Origin: Megaustenia siamemsis
Taxonomy: Eukaryota > Mollusca > Gastropoda > Stylommatophora > Ariophantidae
Assembly: GCA_032433765.1 (NCBI GenBank)
Contig: JAVIAB010000139.1
Span: forward strand, 47,054,421 to 47,118,420
Direction of reading: 5' to 3'
Length of the DNA stretch: 64,000 nt
How positions within the stretch are numbered: the stretch's first letter is position 1; the number at the start of each line of letters is the position of its first letter. Below are positions 1 through 12,125 of the stretch, piece after piece. The position numbers and the translations under genes are program-made. The notes beneath the pieces are model-generated. The model was not told where the DNA came from. It saw nothing but the letters and a program-made list of their open reading frames with translations, and searched no databases.

Positions 1-394
1 GTCTTAACATATGGATGTGAACCATGGACTAGAAAACACCGGAGGCTGTAGAATGTGGTTTTACAGATGAATGTTGTGAATACCATGGACAGCTAGGAAG
101 AGTAAGGAAAACGTTCTGAAAGATGCCAAAGCAAAAAGAGAGCTAATTTCTAATATTAGGAAGAAACAATCATCATTTTTAGGTCATGTAATGAGAAGGG
201 AATAGCTTGAATATATTGTTACAACTGGAAAATCGAGTAATGAAGAGATAGAGGGAAGCAAAGAGAAAAGATACTAGACAGCTTAAGAGTATGCGTGGCA
301 GAAGGTCAACAACGGAAATGATAAATAACTGTCGAATTCGAAAGTTGGGGAGAGACATGATCACCTACGCCAGCAGGCATGGTACTTGATGATG
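1..394 (+). mobile_element. LINE-B copy 1, 3' end (RTE/BovB-like)
   Basis: C-terminal tail of a non-LTR retrotransposon polyprotein plus its 3' end, entering from the left window edge. Broken reading gives the family hallmarks seen in nine other copies here: a FYRRML-like block, a TAKK/SNE-like block, FGHVMRRE, and a RDRGKQRE-like basic block. It ends in the conserved 'cgccagcaggcatggtacttgatgatga' type of terminus, where (GAT)n is the tail. Several stops and frameshifts (for example tag after gaaggga near 202) show it is dead. Members of the RTE/BovB group have this C-terminal arrangement; the clade assignment is from motif memory, not from a tree. Confidence 0.85.
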
Positions 395-1387
395 ACTATT
401 ACAATATGTAAGTTTTCTAATAGAGGACTGAATGCACTTTTTAGTCCTGTTATTTTACACAATGCTTATATGTTGAATAAGTTTAAAACTATTGAAATGT
501 GCTTGTTTTACCTGAAAGGTCGGTTAGTGTCATGGTGGACTTTTAGAACTCCAGTGGTCCCAGACACATATTTTTATAACTAATTAGAAACTAATTTTTT
601 GCCACCAATTTGCATTCTCGTGGAGTAGGAGACAATAATAATAATACAAAGTGTAGCACGCGTAAGAAGTTTTGTGTATTACGATTGTTTTAGTTCTTGT
701 TTTTTTTAGTTGTTAGAATTTCAGTGAACTTTAAAAAATAGCAAGCAATAATATCAAAATGTAAACGGTCATATACAACTTGAAATTTATATTTATGATT
801 TGAATGATGTATGCTAAATATATTAAATTACTGCGGACTGTCTTTCTTCAGCGTATTATCTTTTCTTTGTCTAGCTTGTTGCCATGCCAATAGTAACGTT
901 TAAATTGTCACTGGATTATTGTTGTAGCTTTGTTATTGAAACATGGCTGATGAGTTTCCGTTGTCCTTTTGCAGTTACTGAGTTGTGGTTTTGTGCTCAA
1001 TGTTAACATTCATGCGTTCTGGTATATTTTTTTGTTGTTAAGTGAGTACATATTGTTTTCAAACGTTTCCTTCCACTGGTCTTTAGTGGTGATTACTGTC
1101 ATTCTTATGTGAAACCAGTACTAAGAAATGGACGTGAGAGCTAGAAATCCATTCAAGCCCTATAAATTATACCAACTGCCTTTGAAAGCGAAGATAAAGA
1201 TAATGTCAGTAGGTGCTAAATATGTACAGCAGAAGCTTTAGATTTTCTCTGAATTAGAAAATGTTATTGTAGAGCAAATGTAACTGATGGTAGAGCGAGC
1301 AATTGTCTATAATTTATTCTCTATGTCTGTTATTTTAGTCTTGCTATTACAGCTTGGAAGTATGTAGAACATTGTAGAGCTAACGCG
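395..1387. other. Unassigned AT-rich DNA
   Basis: No open frame with recognisable protein features, no tRNA-like boxes and no clear repeat kinship with the rest of the window. Confidence 0.5.
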
Positions 1388-1410
1388 CTCTCTCTCTCTC
1401 TCTCTCTCTT
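1388..1410. repeat. (CT)n microsatellite
   Basis: Short uninterrupted run of CT dinucleotides. Confidence 0.9.
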
Positions 1411-3159
1411 CTCAGACCTAATATCTAGGATTCGTTGCTTCACGGATACACACCTGGCACTCGTTGACGCTGTTTTCCAATATGCACTTGACTGTCAGTT
1501 GAAATGAGAATAATCTCATTTTCAAACGTTTTTGCATACTGCTCATGAAGTTAACATACTTCAAACATCTTCGCTAATCAGTCAACCAAAGCTCTTCAGG
1601 CCCCTTTTGGGTGACTATGTCACGGACACGGTCTCTCCATCCTTCTTCATTGGTGGGCTTTTTATTATTTCCTTCCAGTCAAAGCCAGTATCATTGCGTG
1701 ATTTTTATATCTCTTCTCTATTTAATCTTTAGCCTTCTTTGTTTTCTCTTTTCTTCTGGGTTTTATGAGAAGATTAATTTGCTACACAGGCATCAAACTT
1801 TCGTAGCGTGTGTCCACTACAGTCCGTCTTCTTTTTCTGTTGATCAGTTGGTTCTTGCTCTATTCCTTCCAATATTCAGAACTATCCTCACGTTTCTTGT
1901 ACCGCACGTTTTTAGAGTATTCGAGGTTATAAAATAAACATGGTCTCTTGTTTTCTTCAAAGCACACAAGTAAATAATCGAAGTAATGCTATATGCCCAC
2001 AGTAACAATCCCTCCTCGTCATCAACCTCACAACTCCTAGTTGAGTTCAGGTATTTAACAGACCTTTTTCCAATCGTTCCTATTTAAGCCAATCTTTACA
2101 GACAATATCATCCCTATTCAATCTATGTCTCTAACTCTCCTCTCCGTGTTCAATAAGAATCAAATGTTAATTGAAACCCGTATTGAGAGTTCTCATTTAG
2201 CTGTGAAGGATTAATATAAACTTTTTCATCTTTCTAACGTGAAGAATGGACATATTTTATTTATTTAGTTTTTTAAAATTTTCGCGCAATTTATCTCATT
2301 TGGAATAAACTTTACATCCAAGCTAAGCGCTTTTCAAACTAACTATTATCAAAGATTTCTATTAATCGATTTAGGAAACATTTCTTGTGTGTGTGTCATC
2401 TAGTCAATGTTCATTGGCTTTTCTCTGAATATTTTTCTTAGTCATATTAGCAAATCTGAACATTAATTTATATTTAAACTAAATTCTTAAAGATCGTATA
2501 TTAGAAAGAGGCAAAGTCTAATAGTAAGGAGACGGTTTTGAGACCAAACAGTTTAGAATACAACGTCGACCAGATAGGAACGACACCATAAATGTGTGCA
2601 TGACCAGTTACGACAGATCACCTCAGGGATTTTTTGGTTTGCTAAATCGTTGCTAGTAGCAATGGACGTTTATTTATTTATTGAAAGATCTAGAGATAAT
2701 TATATACAAGACTGTTTTTATTTTAATAGCCGTTGCATTTTCCTGTGCTGTATATATACTTAACATTTTGGAGTTAGGTTATTGTTGCATGGCTTCAAGA
2801 CTCAACATTATTTGTTTTCTGAAGCGCTCCTATCAACTATAAAAAAACTAAGAACTTCCCAGAGTTAGAATAGTAATAAAATAAGTAAGGGTTCTGACCT
2901 GGCTACTTTCTCTTCAGATGCTGTGACTCTATACTGTAAAGTTAAATCAATCTACATCCGTTTGAAAGATTGTATACACGACACTATTTTATTTCATTCA
3001 TTTCTCACTATAATTATACATGTGACTTCAAATTGTGTCTGCTACTGATTTCAGCTTTGTTTTTTGCAGTTTAATTATTCGGACTCACAAGGTGCACTCA
3101 TGTGTGTATATCCATTCGATTTCTCATTTTTATTCTCATTCCTTGTAGTATATAATGGA
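1411..3159. other. Unassigned DNA; possible old repeat at 1560-1990
   Basis: The segment near 1560-1990 is less AT-rich and has longer open stretches on both strands. It resembles an antisense retroelement 3' region, but I could not align it to any LINE family in this window. The rest (2000-3159) shows nothing I can name. Confidence 0.3.
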
Positions 3160-3369
3160 AAAGGAAGTGGGTAGTGTAGAGGTAAGGTGTTGACCTCTGG
3201 ACTATTAGGTCCCCGGGTTGGAATCCCGCTACAGTCTTGAGTGAAACCTCAAATCATGTGGAAATTTTCTCTTCGAATTCGTTGTTTCTTCATAGCTTTA
3301 TCTTTCTCTGGTCTTGTCGTAGTGAGATCCGATGTTTAGCCCTCTCGGATAGTGGCGAAATACAGACAA

Positions 3370-3371
<2 letters not shown>
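3160..3371 (+). mobile_element. tRNA-headed SINE (type Z) leading into (TA)n
   Basis: A tRNA-like head contains an A-box-like 'tagaggtaaggtg' and a B-box-like 'gggttggaatccc' about 40 bases downstream, the spacing expected of an RNA polymerase III internal promoter. The body (to 'cagacaaaga') then runs straight into a 60-bp (AT)n tract. A phrase in the body, 'ctttatctttctctggtcttgtcgt', has a counterpart near 12,785, so the two are probably members of one family. No TSD identified. Confidence 0.5.

Positions 3372-3431
<60 letters not shown>
3372..3431. repeat. (TA)n microsatellite, 60 bp
   Basis: Uninterrupted AT dinucleotide run directly after the SINE-like body, so it may be an expanded SINE tail. 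Open frames of alternating Ile/Tyr across it are artefacts. Confidence 0.97.
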
Positions 3432-3433
<2 letters not shown>

Positions 3434-4240
3434 ATCCTGGCCAAACCACCTCACTTTTCCAATGTGAACCCTGTTATGACCAGTAATAATACATAAAGCT
3501 GGGTCTGAAACCAAAAGGGAGACAGATGGGGTTCAGGTGCAGTCAAAACCCCAGGATATAGGGTGAGGTATGAGCACTCAGCCTAAAGAACAAGTGCTGA
3601 TGTCGCTAGGCAAGAATGTGCACTATAAAATAGTTGTCATCAATAGTTTTATAGAAACCATGATGCCGCGCGGTTTAAACTCTTAGATTTAATATTATTA
3701 TCGGTGTGCGTGTCCTTTACAGAACGTTGCTTCCATCACTGCCGCTCTGAAAGAATCTCTGATGCCTGTAGGTACATCTTCCACTTCTATTGTCAAAATC
3801 GAGGTCTCTTTGGTGTCTTAAAATCACCACCTTCTGTGGTCTGTCCCTGCCTTGTCTTCATAGATTCATTATTTCCGTTTTTGTATTTTGCAGCCACCCC
3901 CCCCCCCTTTTTGGGCGTATATTGATGTAGACATATCATTTTAATTTCCTTTGTAAGATGTTGTTTATAAGCCTGTTCTTTTCAATGTTTAGATCTTTAA
4001 TGCCCTAATTTGTCTTTTTCTTCTGCAGCGTTTTGTTTCAAATGAACCAATTTCTTCATTGTTGTTTGCGAGATTTTCCACGTTAATAACCATATGTTGC
4101 TGTCAGGAAGATACATGTCCTCAATAGTTTTACTTTTGCTGTCTTGTTGATGTTGTGCCAAATGTTCTTCGTGGCGTTTAGTTTTTTTTTTGTTAACTGC
4201 GATTGTTAATCTTCTTCTAATATCTATCTAGCAGTCTTTT
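3432..4240. other. Unassigned DNA, antisense-retroelement flavour
   Basis: Includes a C-run at about 3898-3907 and pyrimidine-rich DNA. The minus strand gives fragments with LINE C-terminal flavour between about 3700 and 4200, but none is solid enough to call. Confidence 0.3.
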
Positions 4241-4254
4241 TATATATATATATC

Positions 4255-5850
4255 TATCTATTGACCTTTCGAGCCTTAGCCGGCCCATAGGGCATGGACC
4301 CAGATACTCTTTCTCTTATCTAAATTTCTATTCTAGCAGTTTTCAATCCTTCTAAAGATATTTTATCAAATCTTGCCATTTGTCTCTGTTCTGTGCAAGC
4401 AACTCTATCTCACTGAGGGAGCCGATTCCTGCTGCTCTTGCCTCTCTGATCAATGTTCTTCTCAGTGTCTCTCTGGGTCTTCCTCTTTTCCTCTTACCTG
4501 TTGGTTTCCCACGTGAGGGCTTGCTTTGTTATTCGGTTATTATCTCTCCTCATCACATGTCCAACATATGACCATCGTCTTTTCTTAGTTACTGAAGATA
4601 TTAGTGGTTGATTGGGGATTTCTCTAATTTCCTCGTTTGTTTTGAATTCGTTCCATGCTATACCAAATATTTTCCTTAGACATTTATTTTCTAATGCGTT
4701 CAACTCTGTTTCTGTCTCTTGTTGTCTTCCACCTCTCACATGCATACGTAAAGGTAGATAGTACGTTTGATTTGAATAGCCTAAGTTTTGTGTTTGTGCT
4801 GATGAGTTTTGGTTTCCACAGCTTTTCAAGACTTCTGAAAGACATTGCTGTTTTAACTATTCTGATTCAATTTCTTTACTTTACCTGTATCCCCTTCCAG
4901 ATCAATGTGACTTCCAAGAAAGATAAAGTGATTGATCTCTTCCACTGGTTTATTTTCCATGTATATTCTGTCATCTGTTGGAATTAAGCTTTTCATGACT
5001 TCAGTCTTCTAATGATTTATCTCAAGCCCAATTTTTCTGGCTATTGATGATAGTTCATGTGTGTTTTCCTGCATCGTTTTTATCTGACTACTGATGAGGA
5101 CTATATCATCAGCAAAGTCGAGGTCCTCCAAATGGTCTCCTTGTATCCATTCGATGCCTTTGTTACCAGTGCAGCATTTCTTCATTATGATTAAAAAAAG
5201 TAAAGTACCCCCGTCACGTCAAGTGGCGTATAAGGAAATATGGTGTTAGTGACCATAAATTTTACAGACCTTCAGCACATATTTTTGTGGGGTAATGTGG
5301 TCGGTATTACGCCCGTGCGGCTTTACTTTCCCAGAAAAAAATCCGGTACCCATTTAAGGCTGGGTGAACCCAGAGGCGTCGGTTGGGATCGAACCCTACC
5401 TCTTGTCCTTTGTAGTCCAGTTCACTAACCACTGAGCTACCGCGGCTCCCTTCTTCATTATGAAGTCCATAACAATTCCAAATAACAAGGGCGATAAAAT
5501 ACATCCTTGTTTAACCCCAATTTCTATTGGAAAACATTCGCCCAGTCCTTCCTCTGTACTAACTGCACATGTGTATCCATCATACATGTCTTTGATAATA
5601 TTTATGATTTTTTATAGTAAGCCATATTGCTTCAGAATTTTCCACAAAGAATCCCTATGAATGCTGTCGAATGCTTTTTTGAAGTCAATGAAGTTAAGTA
5701 CGAAACGTTTTTGCTTTTCAATGTGTCCCTGCAATACAAGTTGTAGTAAAAATGTGGTCAAGGCAGCTTCTCCCTTTTCTAAACCCAGCCTGTTCTTCAA
5801 GCATTACTGTATCTATTGAATCCTTTATTCTTTTCATTATGATTTTGCCG
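4255..5850 (-). mobile_element. LINE-A copy 1, split by SINE-A
   Basis: 5'-truncated non-LTR retrotransposon read right to left. Reverse transcriptase motif A (FIDFKKAFDS) lies near 5,650-5,700, the GVKQGCILSPLLF block near 5,500-5,550, a degraded FADDIVLIS near 5,095-5,115, and the C-terminal FENKCLRKI and VGHVMRRDNNR blocks near 4,525-4,690. The 3' end ('cggctcgaaaggtcaatagatag') is at about 4,255-4,275, where the (ATAG)n tail merges into TA repeats. It is the same family as the copy at 38,672-39,813, which gives the uninterrupted version of the site now filled by SINE-A at 5,191-5,450. Frames are broken. Confidence 0.9.
5191..5450 (-). mobile_element. SINE-A copy 1, tRNA-derived, perfect 13-bp TSD
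   Basis: Read on the minus strand: tRNA-like head with A box (tagctcagtggtta) and B box (ggttcgatccc), then the central domain (ggtaccggatttttttctgggaaag), then the 3' part with the hairpin-like acgccacttg..cgt and a (ACTTT)n tail. It is flanked by the direct repeat ttcttcattatga at 5,178-5,190 and 5,451-5,463. The homologous LINE-A copy at about 38,880-38,900 holds the site only once, so this is a clean insertion. SINEs of this type are transcribed by RNA polymerase III and moved by a LINE's machinery in trans. Confidence 0.95.
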
Positions 5851-6713
5851 AAAAAACACTGGCTGAGTAAAGAGTGAGGAGAGGAAGCGAATAGAAATTA
5901 ATGATTTTGGAAGTCACAATCTATTTTAGTCTGGAAAGTGCCGGAATGCTTCCTGGCAATCAGGCCACCTCCTGTAACAGTGCTCTCCACATATTGTCCA
6001 TTTTCACGTTTTCTATTTTGTGTATGTAGTCACACAATCTTTGATTAAAAAGGCTATCTTATTTGGTTAGTTCACATTGACAGATCAAATTGAGACTGAT
6101 TGAGAGACAAAATTAAAGAAAGAAAAAAAAACTATGAAGCGCATTTAGAAGTTAGATGGACTACACAAATGAACTACATAGAAATGGATTTGAAAGGACT
6201 GGAAATTGAAACTTCCGAAGTGGTCGAGGCAAACAGGAGTAGAGGAGAATGGTGTTGTATTAAAGAACATCAAAGACTGTGATTTCTCCCCCCACCCACC
6301 CACCAAAAGCAGAGGGGAATTTCTTATTTGTTTTGTCTGACTTTGATAAAATTCGTCGCTTGTCAGTCGTCAGCTAAAGTAGATTTCTTTCACCACGCTG
6401 AAAGAAGTAGGTGTTTTTTTCTTCCTTTTGTTTTCCTGACCTGATGTTGTGAAGGTAACCGACAAAAATTATACTCAGAAAATCGTAACTGAGATTTATG
6501 TTTTAAGTACAAGAATGTGATTGACTCGATTTAAAAAATAATGTTACAGTTGTTATCGCAACGTGGTTTCTAGTGCTAGAATTATGCTTGCGCGTAACCT
6601 AGTATAAATAGGAAAATGGATCTTTTGATTTCTTGCCATTAACTTCATCTTTGAAGATAGAATTGAACCGAATTTTCATACAACTTTAATAATGGTTCAA
6701 TAAATATTAAATT
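5851..6713. other. Unassigned DNA
   Basis: No coding or repeat assignment. A short open frame at 6,100-6,282 has no recognisable domain. Confidence 0.4.
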
Positions 6714-6721
6714 GAGAGAGC

Positions 6722-6754
<33 letters not shown>
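6714..6754. repeat. (GA)n microsatellite
   Basis: Near-perfect GA run with small interruptions at its left end. Confidence 0.9.
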
Positions 6755-7069
6755 CCGGAGAGTTATGGGAGACAAAAAGTATTGACGCGAAAATTGCAAA
6801 TACAATTTAGCCAGATCGATAAAATTCCCAGTTTTCTATTATTGTGTCACAAGAAAAAGACAGTAAGAGAAATGAATGGGATGGAACAAGATAAAATAGA
6901 GCATGGCTGTATTGTTTGTATAATTTTTCAATTGTGGCATAAACAAAACCAAACATTTTTAAAATGTGCAAACTTAGCTAACATACGTTGGCTGAGAACT
7001 AACTATCAAGTAAATTGTCAGTTATACCATATTAAATAACTATTTCTTGTGTTCTTGGTAAACACATTT

Positions 7070-7072
<3 letters not shown>

Positions 7073-7129
<57 letters not shown>

Positions 7130-7143
7130 TACGCGCGCGCGCG
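7073..7143. repeat. Composite (TA)n-(CA)n-(CG)n tract
   Basis: About 48 bases of TA, then 10 of AC, then 13 of CG alternation. All are alternating purine-pyrimidine, a pattern that can form Z-DNA or cruciforms under supercoiling. Confidence 0.95.
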
Positions 7144-8393
7144 TGAGCATAAATGCTATATGTTACAATTACACTATTCAGGGGTAAATCATGCGCCCAG
7201 AACAAACTCATGAACTATAGCAAAACGGGTCGTCCATAAATGAACCCCGAAAGGTAAAGGAAAGAGAAATAACCAATAACAATTTGGCGGAGAACAGGGC
7301 AGAGACACAATTCAGTGAGATTCAAACATGGGAACTCATGAACTGAAAATAATAGGGAAATTGTTGAAATAATATTGAAGATAATGATAATAACAGACAT
7401 ATATTTACATTTAGTAGTTGTTCGTGAAAGCTGAAAATATAATAGTTTTTACACTTCCTAATTAAATTTTCATAATTTTATATTTGCATTAATTTGCGAT
7501 ACATGTGTCTGTTTATTGCTTATTTTTATCCAGTTGAGTTTTTCCAAAGGAAGAAATCAATATAAAAACACTTTGCATAATGGAAATGCTGATGCTGCAA
7601 TGTTGACAATTAAACTCTTAGATAAACACAAGCCGCGATATGACTCGTGTAATATGAGAGATTTTGCGTACAAGACTTGTGACAAAAATAAAAACAAAAC
7701 GTAGTAGGGCCTAGTTAGTGAGGAAAAGAAGGACGACAACAATCAGATTGCTGCCAACTTATTTGGCGTATTATTATACTATTTCATATATTTAATAACA
7801 AGTAACTTCCACACTTGCTACCGTCCAAACTTCCAACAAAATAAATCCCCTAAGGTTTTACCCCAGGGCTAAACATCTGAAGATTGCGTCTGTCGCTTTA
7901 GAACTACCAGAACAAGTACTCCCCGGGTTGTCGTATAACAAACGAACGACTAAAAGGCTTTTATACATTTGTGATAGGTAACTTCAGATCTGATTCCACG
8001 TTTTTTTTCTCCTATTGTCACACTCTTTCATAAATTAGGACTACCACATCATTCATTACTAAAATAGTATGCAATTAACATTTTTGTCTCGAAAGTCAGA
8101 ACAATGGAGAGTTGTGTAATGCGAATTGAAGGCATTGTTATTTATTCCGCTTCTAACCGTGACAACTGCCATTACCACTCTCTGGATATGAGTATAATAA
8201 TGCCTATACAGTATTTTGAACATTTTCTTATAAGGAACTTAGTGTTATGATATCGGTGTTAGTCCTCAAAATTGCATTTTAAATTTGTATTGTATCCTGA
8301 TTTTTACATCGCTCTTCACATACATTTACGAGAATTATATACACAAATATACAGACAGAAGCTCAGAAGAAAAATACTTAGTTAACATTTATA
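7144..8393. other. Unassigned DNA up to LINE-D
   Basis: No gene or repeat family recognised. The open frame that starts at 8,285 reads into LINE-D; its first ~36 codons lie outside the element, left of the TSD, so that start has no meaning as a protein. Confidence 0.4.
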
Positions 8394-8749
8394 GTGTGAT
8401 CATAATGGGTGACATGAACGCTAAAGTAGGAAAAGGTAAATATAAGACCATTATAGGAAATCATGGTTTAGGAAAAAGGAATAACAGAGGAGAAAGATTA
8501 CTACAATTTTGTGAAGAAAAGAGACTGATAATATGCAACACCTTCTTTGAGCACGAAAAAAGGAAATTATACACATGGAAAAGCCCTGGAGACAGGAAGA
8601 GGAATCACATAGATTACATAATGATAAAAGACAGATTCCGGAACAGCGTCAAGAAAGCCAAAACCTACCCAGAAGCAGATATTAATTCAGATCACAATCC
8701 TGTAATGATAAAAATGAAAATCAAATTAAGAGAAACAAACAAAAACTAA
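8394..8749 (+). pseudogene. LINE-D endonuclease C-terminal half
   Basis: AP-endonuclease (exonuclease III-like) fold fragment. Visible motifs are GDMNAKVG near the start, RNHIDYIMI near 8,602-8,630, and INSDHNPV near 8,682-8,705, whose SDH is the conserved terminal catalytic motif of the family. The N-terminal half, including the first catalytic residues, is lost by 5' truncation. In an intact element this domain nicks target DNA to prime reverse transcription. Confidence 0.88.
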
Positions 8750-8921
8750 TTCAGCAACACCAATAGATATAACAGCGTTAAACCAGAAAGATGTAAAAGA
8801 AACTTATACTGTACAAGTAAAGAACACATATCAGAAGCTGCTAGAAGAGGGGATTGAGCAGTATAGAAGAGAAAATCCTGAGGAAGAAGTCACGACAAAA
8901 TGGCAATGTATAAAAAACAGC

Positions 8922-9329
8922 ATGCAAGAATCCTGCAACACCTTGCCCAAAAAGGAAAGTAACAAAAATCAAAAATGGATAACTGACAAAATCTTAGAAA
9001 AAATGGAAGAAAGAAGACAAGCAAAAAACACTCCCAGATACAAGGATACTGACAATGAAATATGGAGAATGTGCAAAAAGGCAAAAGAAGACTGGCTCAA
9101 CCAAAGATGTCTAGAAGTCGAAACTATGGAAAGTAAACAAAACTTAAGAGAGATGCACACAGAAATAAAGAGAATGACTAATAAAGACAAAAATGCTGCA
9201 GGAAACGGATGTATTGCAAACAAAGAGGGAAGAATGCTAACAGACAACAAAGATATAATAGATAGATGGCAAGAATATATAACAGAATTATTTCATGACG
9301 AAAGGGACAAAAAGCCAGACATAAAATAA
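8922..9329 (+). pseudogene. LINE-D linker between endonuclease and RT
   Basis: Highly charged segment (KKESNKNQKWITDKILEKM) of the kind that joins endonuclease and RT in RTE-like elements. It includes the RWQEYITELF block that precedes RT. A TAA at 9,327-9,329 ends it, but the same frame continues at once into the RT region, so this is a nonsense mutation and not a true gene end. Confidence 0.8.
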
Positions 9330-9380
9330 ACATACAACTATAAAATCCTGAAATCTGAAGCAGAAAAAGCTATAAAAACA

Positions 9381-10193
9381 ATGAAAAAGGGAAAGGCAGC
9401 AGGACCTGACAATATACAGATAGATATGATACAGGCTCTAGAAGATTTTGGCATCGAAGTGATCACAGACATATGGAATGACATATACCTTACAGGATAC
9501 ATACCAAACGAACTAAAAACATCAACTTTTATTGCATTGCCTAAAAAGAATGGTGCAGTTGAATGCAGTGATTTCAGAACAATAAGCCTAATGAGCCAGG
9601 TAACAAAATTGTTGCTAAAAGTTATACAGGGAAGGATTCAGAATAAAATCAATACTGATTTAGATGAGCAACAATTTGGATTCAGGAAAAACAGTGGGAC
9701 AAAAGAAGCCAAATTTAGCATGATAACATTGATTGAAAGGTACACAGAAATAAACAAACCAATATATGCCTGCTTCATAGACTACACCAAAGCTTTCGAT
9801 AGAATACACCATAACCAACTTATAGACTGCCTAAAGGATATAAATCTAGACGACACAGACATACGACTAATATGTAATTTGTACTGAGAGCAAACAGCAA
9901 TAATAAAATATAACAAGGAGAACTCTACACCCATGGACATAAAAAGGGGAGTAAGACAATGATGCATCCTATCACCAAGCTTGTTCAATCTATACACTGA
10001 GCAGATCTTTAAAAACATCTCAGAGATGCCAGGCCTAAACATTAATGGAAAGATAATCAATAACCTAAGATATGCTGATGATACTGTTCTACTAGCAGTA
10101 AATCCTAAAGACCTACAACAATTACTTAATGAAATAAACATAACAAGCAAAAAATATGGACTAGATATGAAGATAAAAAGAATAAGACTATGA
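9381..10193 (+). pseudogene. LINE-D reverse transcriptase, two nonsense codons
   Basis: RT palm and fingers read in one frame with two TGA stops, at 9,885-9,887 (where relatives have Trp in YWQQTA) and 9,960-9,962 (where relatives have Gly in VRQGC). Motifs: KAAGPDNIQ near the start, FIALPKKNG, FGFRKNSGT, motif A FIDYTKAFDR at about 9,774-9,803, CILSPSLF at 9,963 onward, and the catalytic NLRYADDTVLLA at about 10,063-10,098. Catalytic Asp residues are still encoded; only stops and frameshifts silence it. Confidence 0.92.
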
Positions 10194-10335
10194 TCATAAA
10201 CAAAGAAAATTCTCAAGACCTACAATTAAATATCACACTTGAGGGAATACACCTGGAGACAGTCCAGAGCTACAACTACCTGGGACATACTATAACCAAT
10301 GATGGAAAATGTAAAATTGAAACAAAAGAATAGGT

Positions 10336-10710
10336 ATGGCAAAAAGTAATTTTAATGCCATGAAAAATATACTAACAACAAAACAAATTTCAGCAGGACT
10401 GAAACTAAGAATGACAAAATGTTATATCTTCTCAATATTCCTGTATAATGCAGAAACATGGACATTAGACAAGAAAACAGAACAGAAAATTGAAGCCTTT
10501 GAAATGTGGATTTATAGAAGAATAGGTAGAATTGGATGGAAACAAAAGATAACAAACGATGAAGTTTTAAAACAACTGAAAATAAAAAGAGAACTACTAA
10601 ATACAATTAAGACAAGACAAATGAAATTTTTGGAGCATGTTAAAAGACACAACAGACTACTACAAGTAATAAGGGAAGGGAAAATACAGGGTAAAAGAGG
10701 AAGAGGCTGA
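10336..10710 (+). pseudogene. LINE-D C-terminal domain
   Basis: C-terminal region after RT, in a different frame from the RT block, so a frameshift lies between about 10,193 and 10,336. It carries LYNAETWTLDKKTEQKI, FEMWIYRRIGRI, FLEHVKRHN and the basic GKIQGKRGRG, matching the order of the LINE-B C-terminus. Confidence 0.88.
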
Positions 10711-10866
10711 CCGAGACTAACACGGACGAGTAAGATCAAAAGATGGACAAGTCAATCTATGACAGCCTGCACCATCAAAGCAAGAAACAGAGTAGAATGA
10801 CGATCCATGGTAGCAAACCTTCGTTGCGGAGAAGGCACTCGATGATGATGATGATGAACATTTATA

Positions 10867-11920
10867 TTAACTACAGATCTACTATAGTTGTGGACACATT
10901 CATATACGTATGGCTTTGTTAAAGAGAAAAGAAAGAGTGAAAATATAAGCCGTGATATATTTATAAAAGTAAAGAATAACATTCATGGCCGCCAGCTGCT
11001 GTTGACAAATACTTCAATAACGTCCACACTGAAACGGAAGTTGTGAGACTGGCAGCAAGAAACCCTTATTAAACACAGGCTCAGAGAAACAGTTATCTTT
11101 ACAGGCGGCTTGTCATTGATTGCAACAGAAGCATACACACTAATGGATAGTGGCCTGACAGACTGGCTTAACGCTTGGCGTACCTCTTTAGAAGGATGTT
11201 TCGATAAATGCAATTGAATTACATTTACTATTACCAACCACATGGGGTTTAGGGACGACAAAAATAATCATAAAGGAAAAAAGATCTACAGGAGTAATAC
11301 TTCTAAATGTTACGATTTTAAAATATATGCAAAATAATCATAGTTGGTTACATCATTGCTGAATTTTATGAATTATAAACAAATTTAATGTTTAGAATGG
11401 TATCCACCGGACACAATCTTCGAGAAACCGTTAAAGTACTACCTACAGTCAACGGGGAAATGGGTCAAAATGGAGAGAGGTGGGGGTGGGAGTTGGTGAA
11501 GGCAGACATAGAAGGCAGGTAGTGGATAAACGAAATATCAGACGCACAATGGACACCATACACAAAAACATCATAGAACACCTTTCTCCTGACACTTAAA
11601 GTCGACAGAGGAGGTGACAAGTAACAAAGTACCAGAAGAAGATTGTTACATCCTGGGTACAAGAATCAAACTAAATGAAGCTATGCTGCAAAATGAAATA
11701 GCACTACTTTTATTGATATAGATAAGAATATCTGGAGTAGTTAAAGAACAATCAAGATTATTCTTAATTATAAATAGGGAAATAGTATATGCATGTCACA
11801 TTAAATATAATGATGTGTGCTATTAAATATCCAGGCGAAATCAAGTAATGTTTAGCATTTAAACGTTGTATATTGCACAGTATATGTTGCAATATCATTC
11901 ATACCACGGAATACAGAACT
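10867..11920. other. Unassigned DNA
   Basis: No domain recognised in the short frames on either strand and no kinship with the local repeat families. Confidence 0.45.
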
Positions 11921-12125
11921 GGGAAGTCTCTGTAGTTCGATGGTTAATGAACTGGAGTACCAAGAACAAGAGGTCAGGTACGATTCTCATTTACAGCTCC
12001 TAGGTTTTGCCCGACCTCAATAAGTACAGTGCTTTTTTAATGGGAAAGTAGAGCTGCCAACCTATAAAATGTGTCGTTTGTCGTTGATAAATAGAGGTAC
12101 TAACACCATATTCCCCATACGTCTT
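11921..12125 (+). mobile_element. Old SINE-A-related copy
   Basis: Diverged tRNA-like head ('ctgtagttcgatggttaatgaactgg', then 'ggtacgattctc') followed by 'aatgggaaagtagagctgcc' and 'actaacaccatattccccatacg', all matching SINE-A in order. Part of the centre is missing. Divergence is much greater than among the other SINE-A copies. Confidence 0.75.

Larger units (their letters stand above)
8394..10856 (+). mobile_element. LINE-D, longest copy, with 10-bp TSD
   Basis: 2.46-kb 5'-truncated RTE/BovB-like retrotransposon. It is flanked by the direct repeat aacatttata at 8,384-8,393 and 10,857-10,866, and ends in a (GAT)n tail. In order it encodes the C-terminal half of an AP-type endonuclease, a basic linker, reverse transcriptase, and a C-terminal basic block. 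Truncation falls just before the IIMGDMNAKVG endonuclease motif. Frames change at least twice and in-frame stops occur at 9,327, 9,885 and 9,960, so it is inactive. A second, 5'-truncated copy of its 3' end lies at 57,105-57,240. Confidence 0.93.

Noticed and set aside
3237..3514. Open frames of alternating Ile/Tyr on both strands
   Set aside because: They are translations of a (TA)n tract; the same happens at 17,182, 43,106 and 61,122.
5396..5450. tRNA genes at the SINE-A heads
   Set aside because: A and B boxes are present but the sequence continues into the SINE body, is repeated many times, and lacks a tRNA 3' end.
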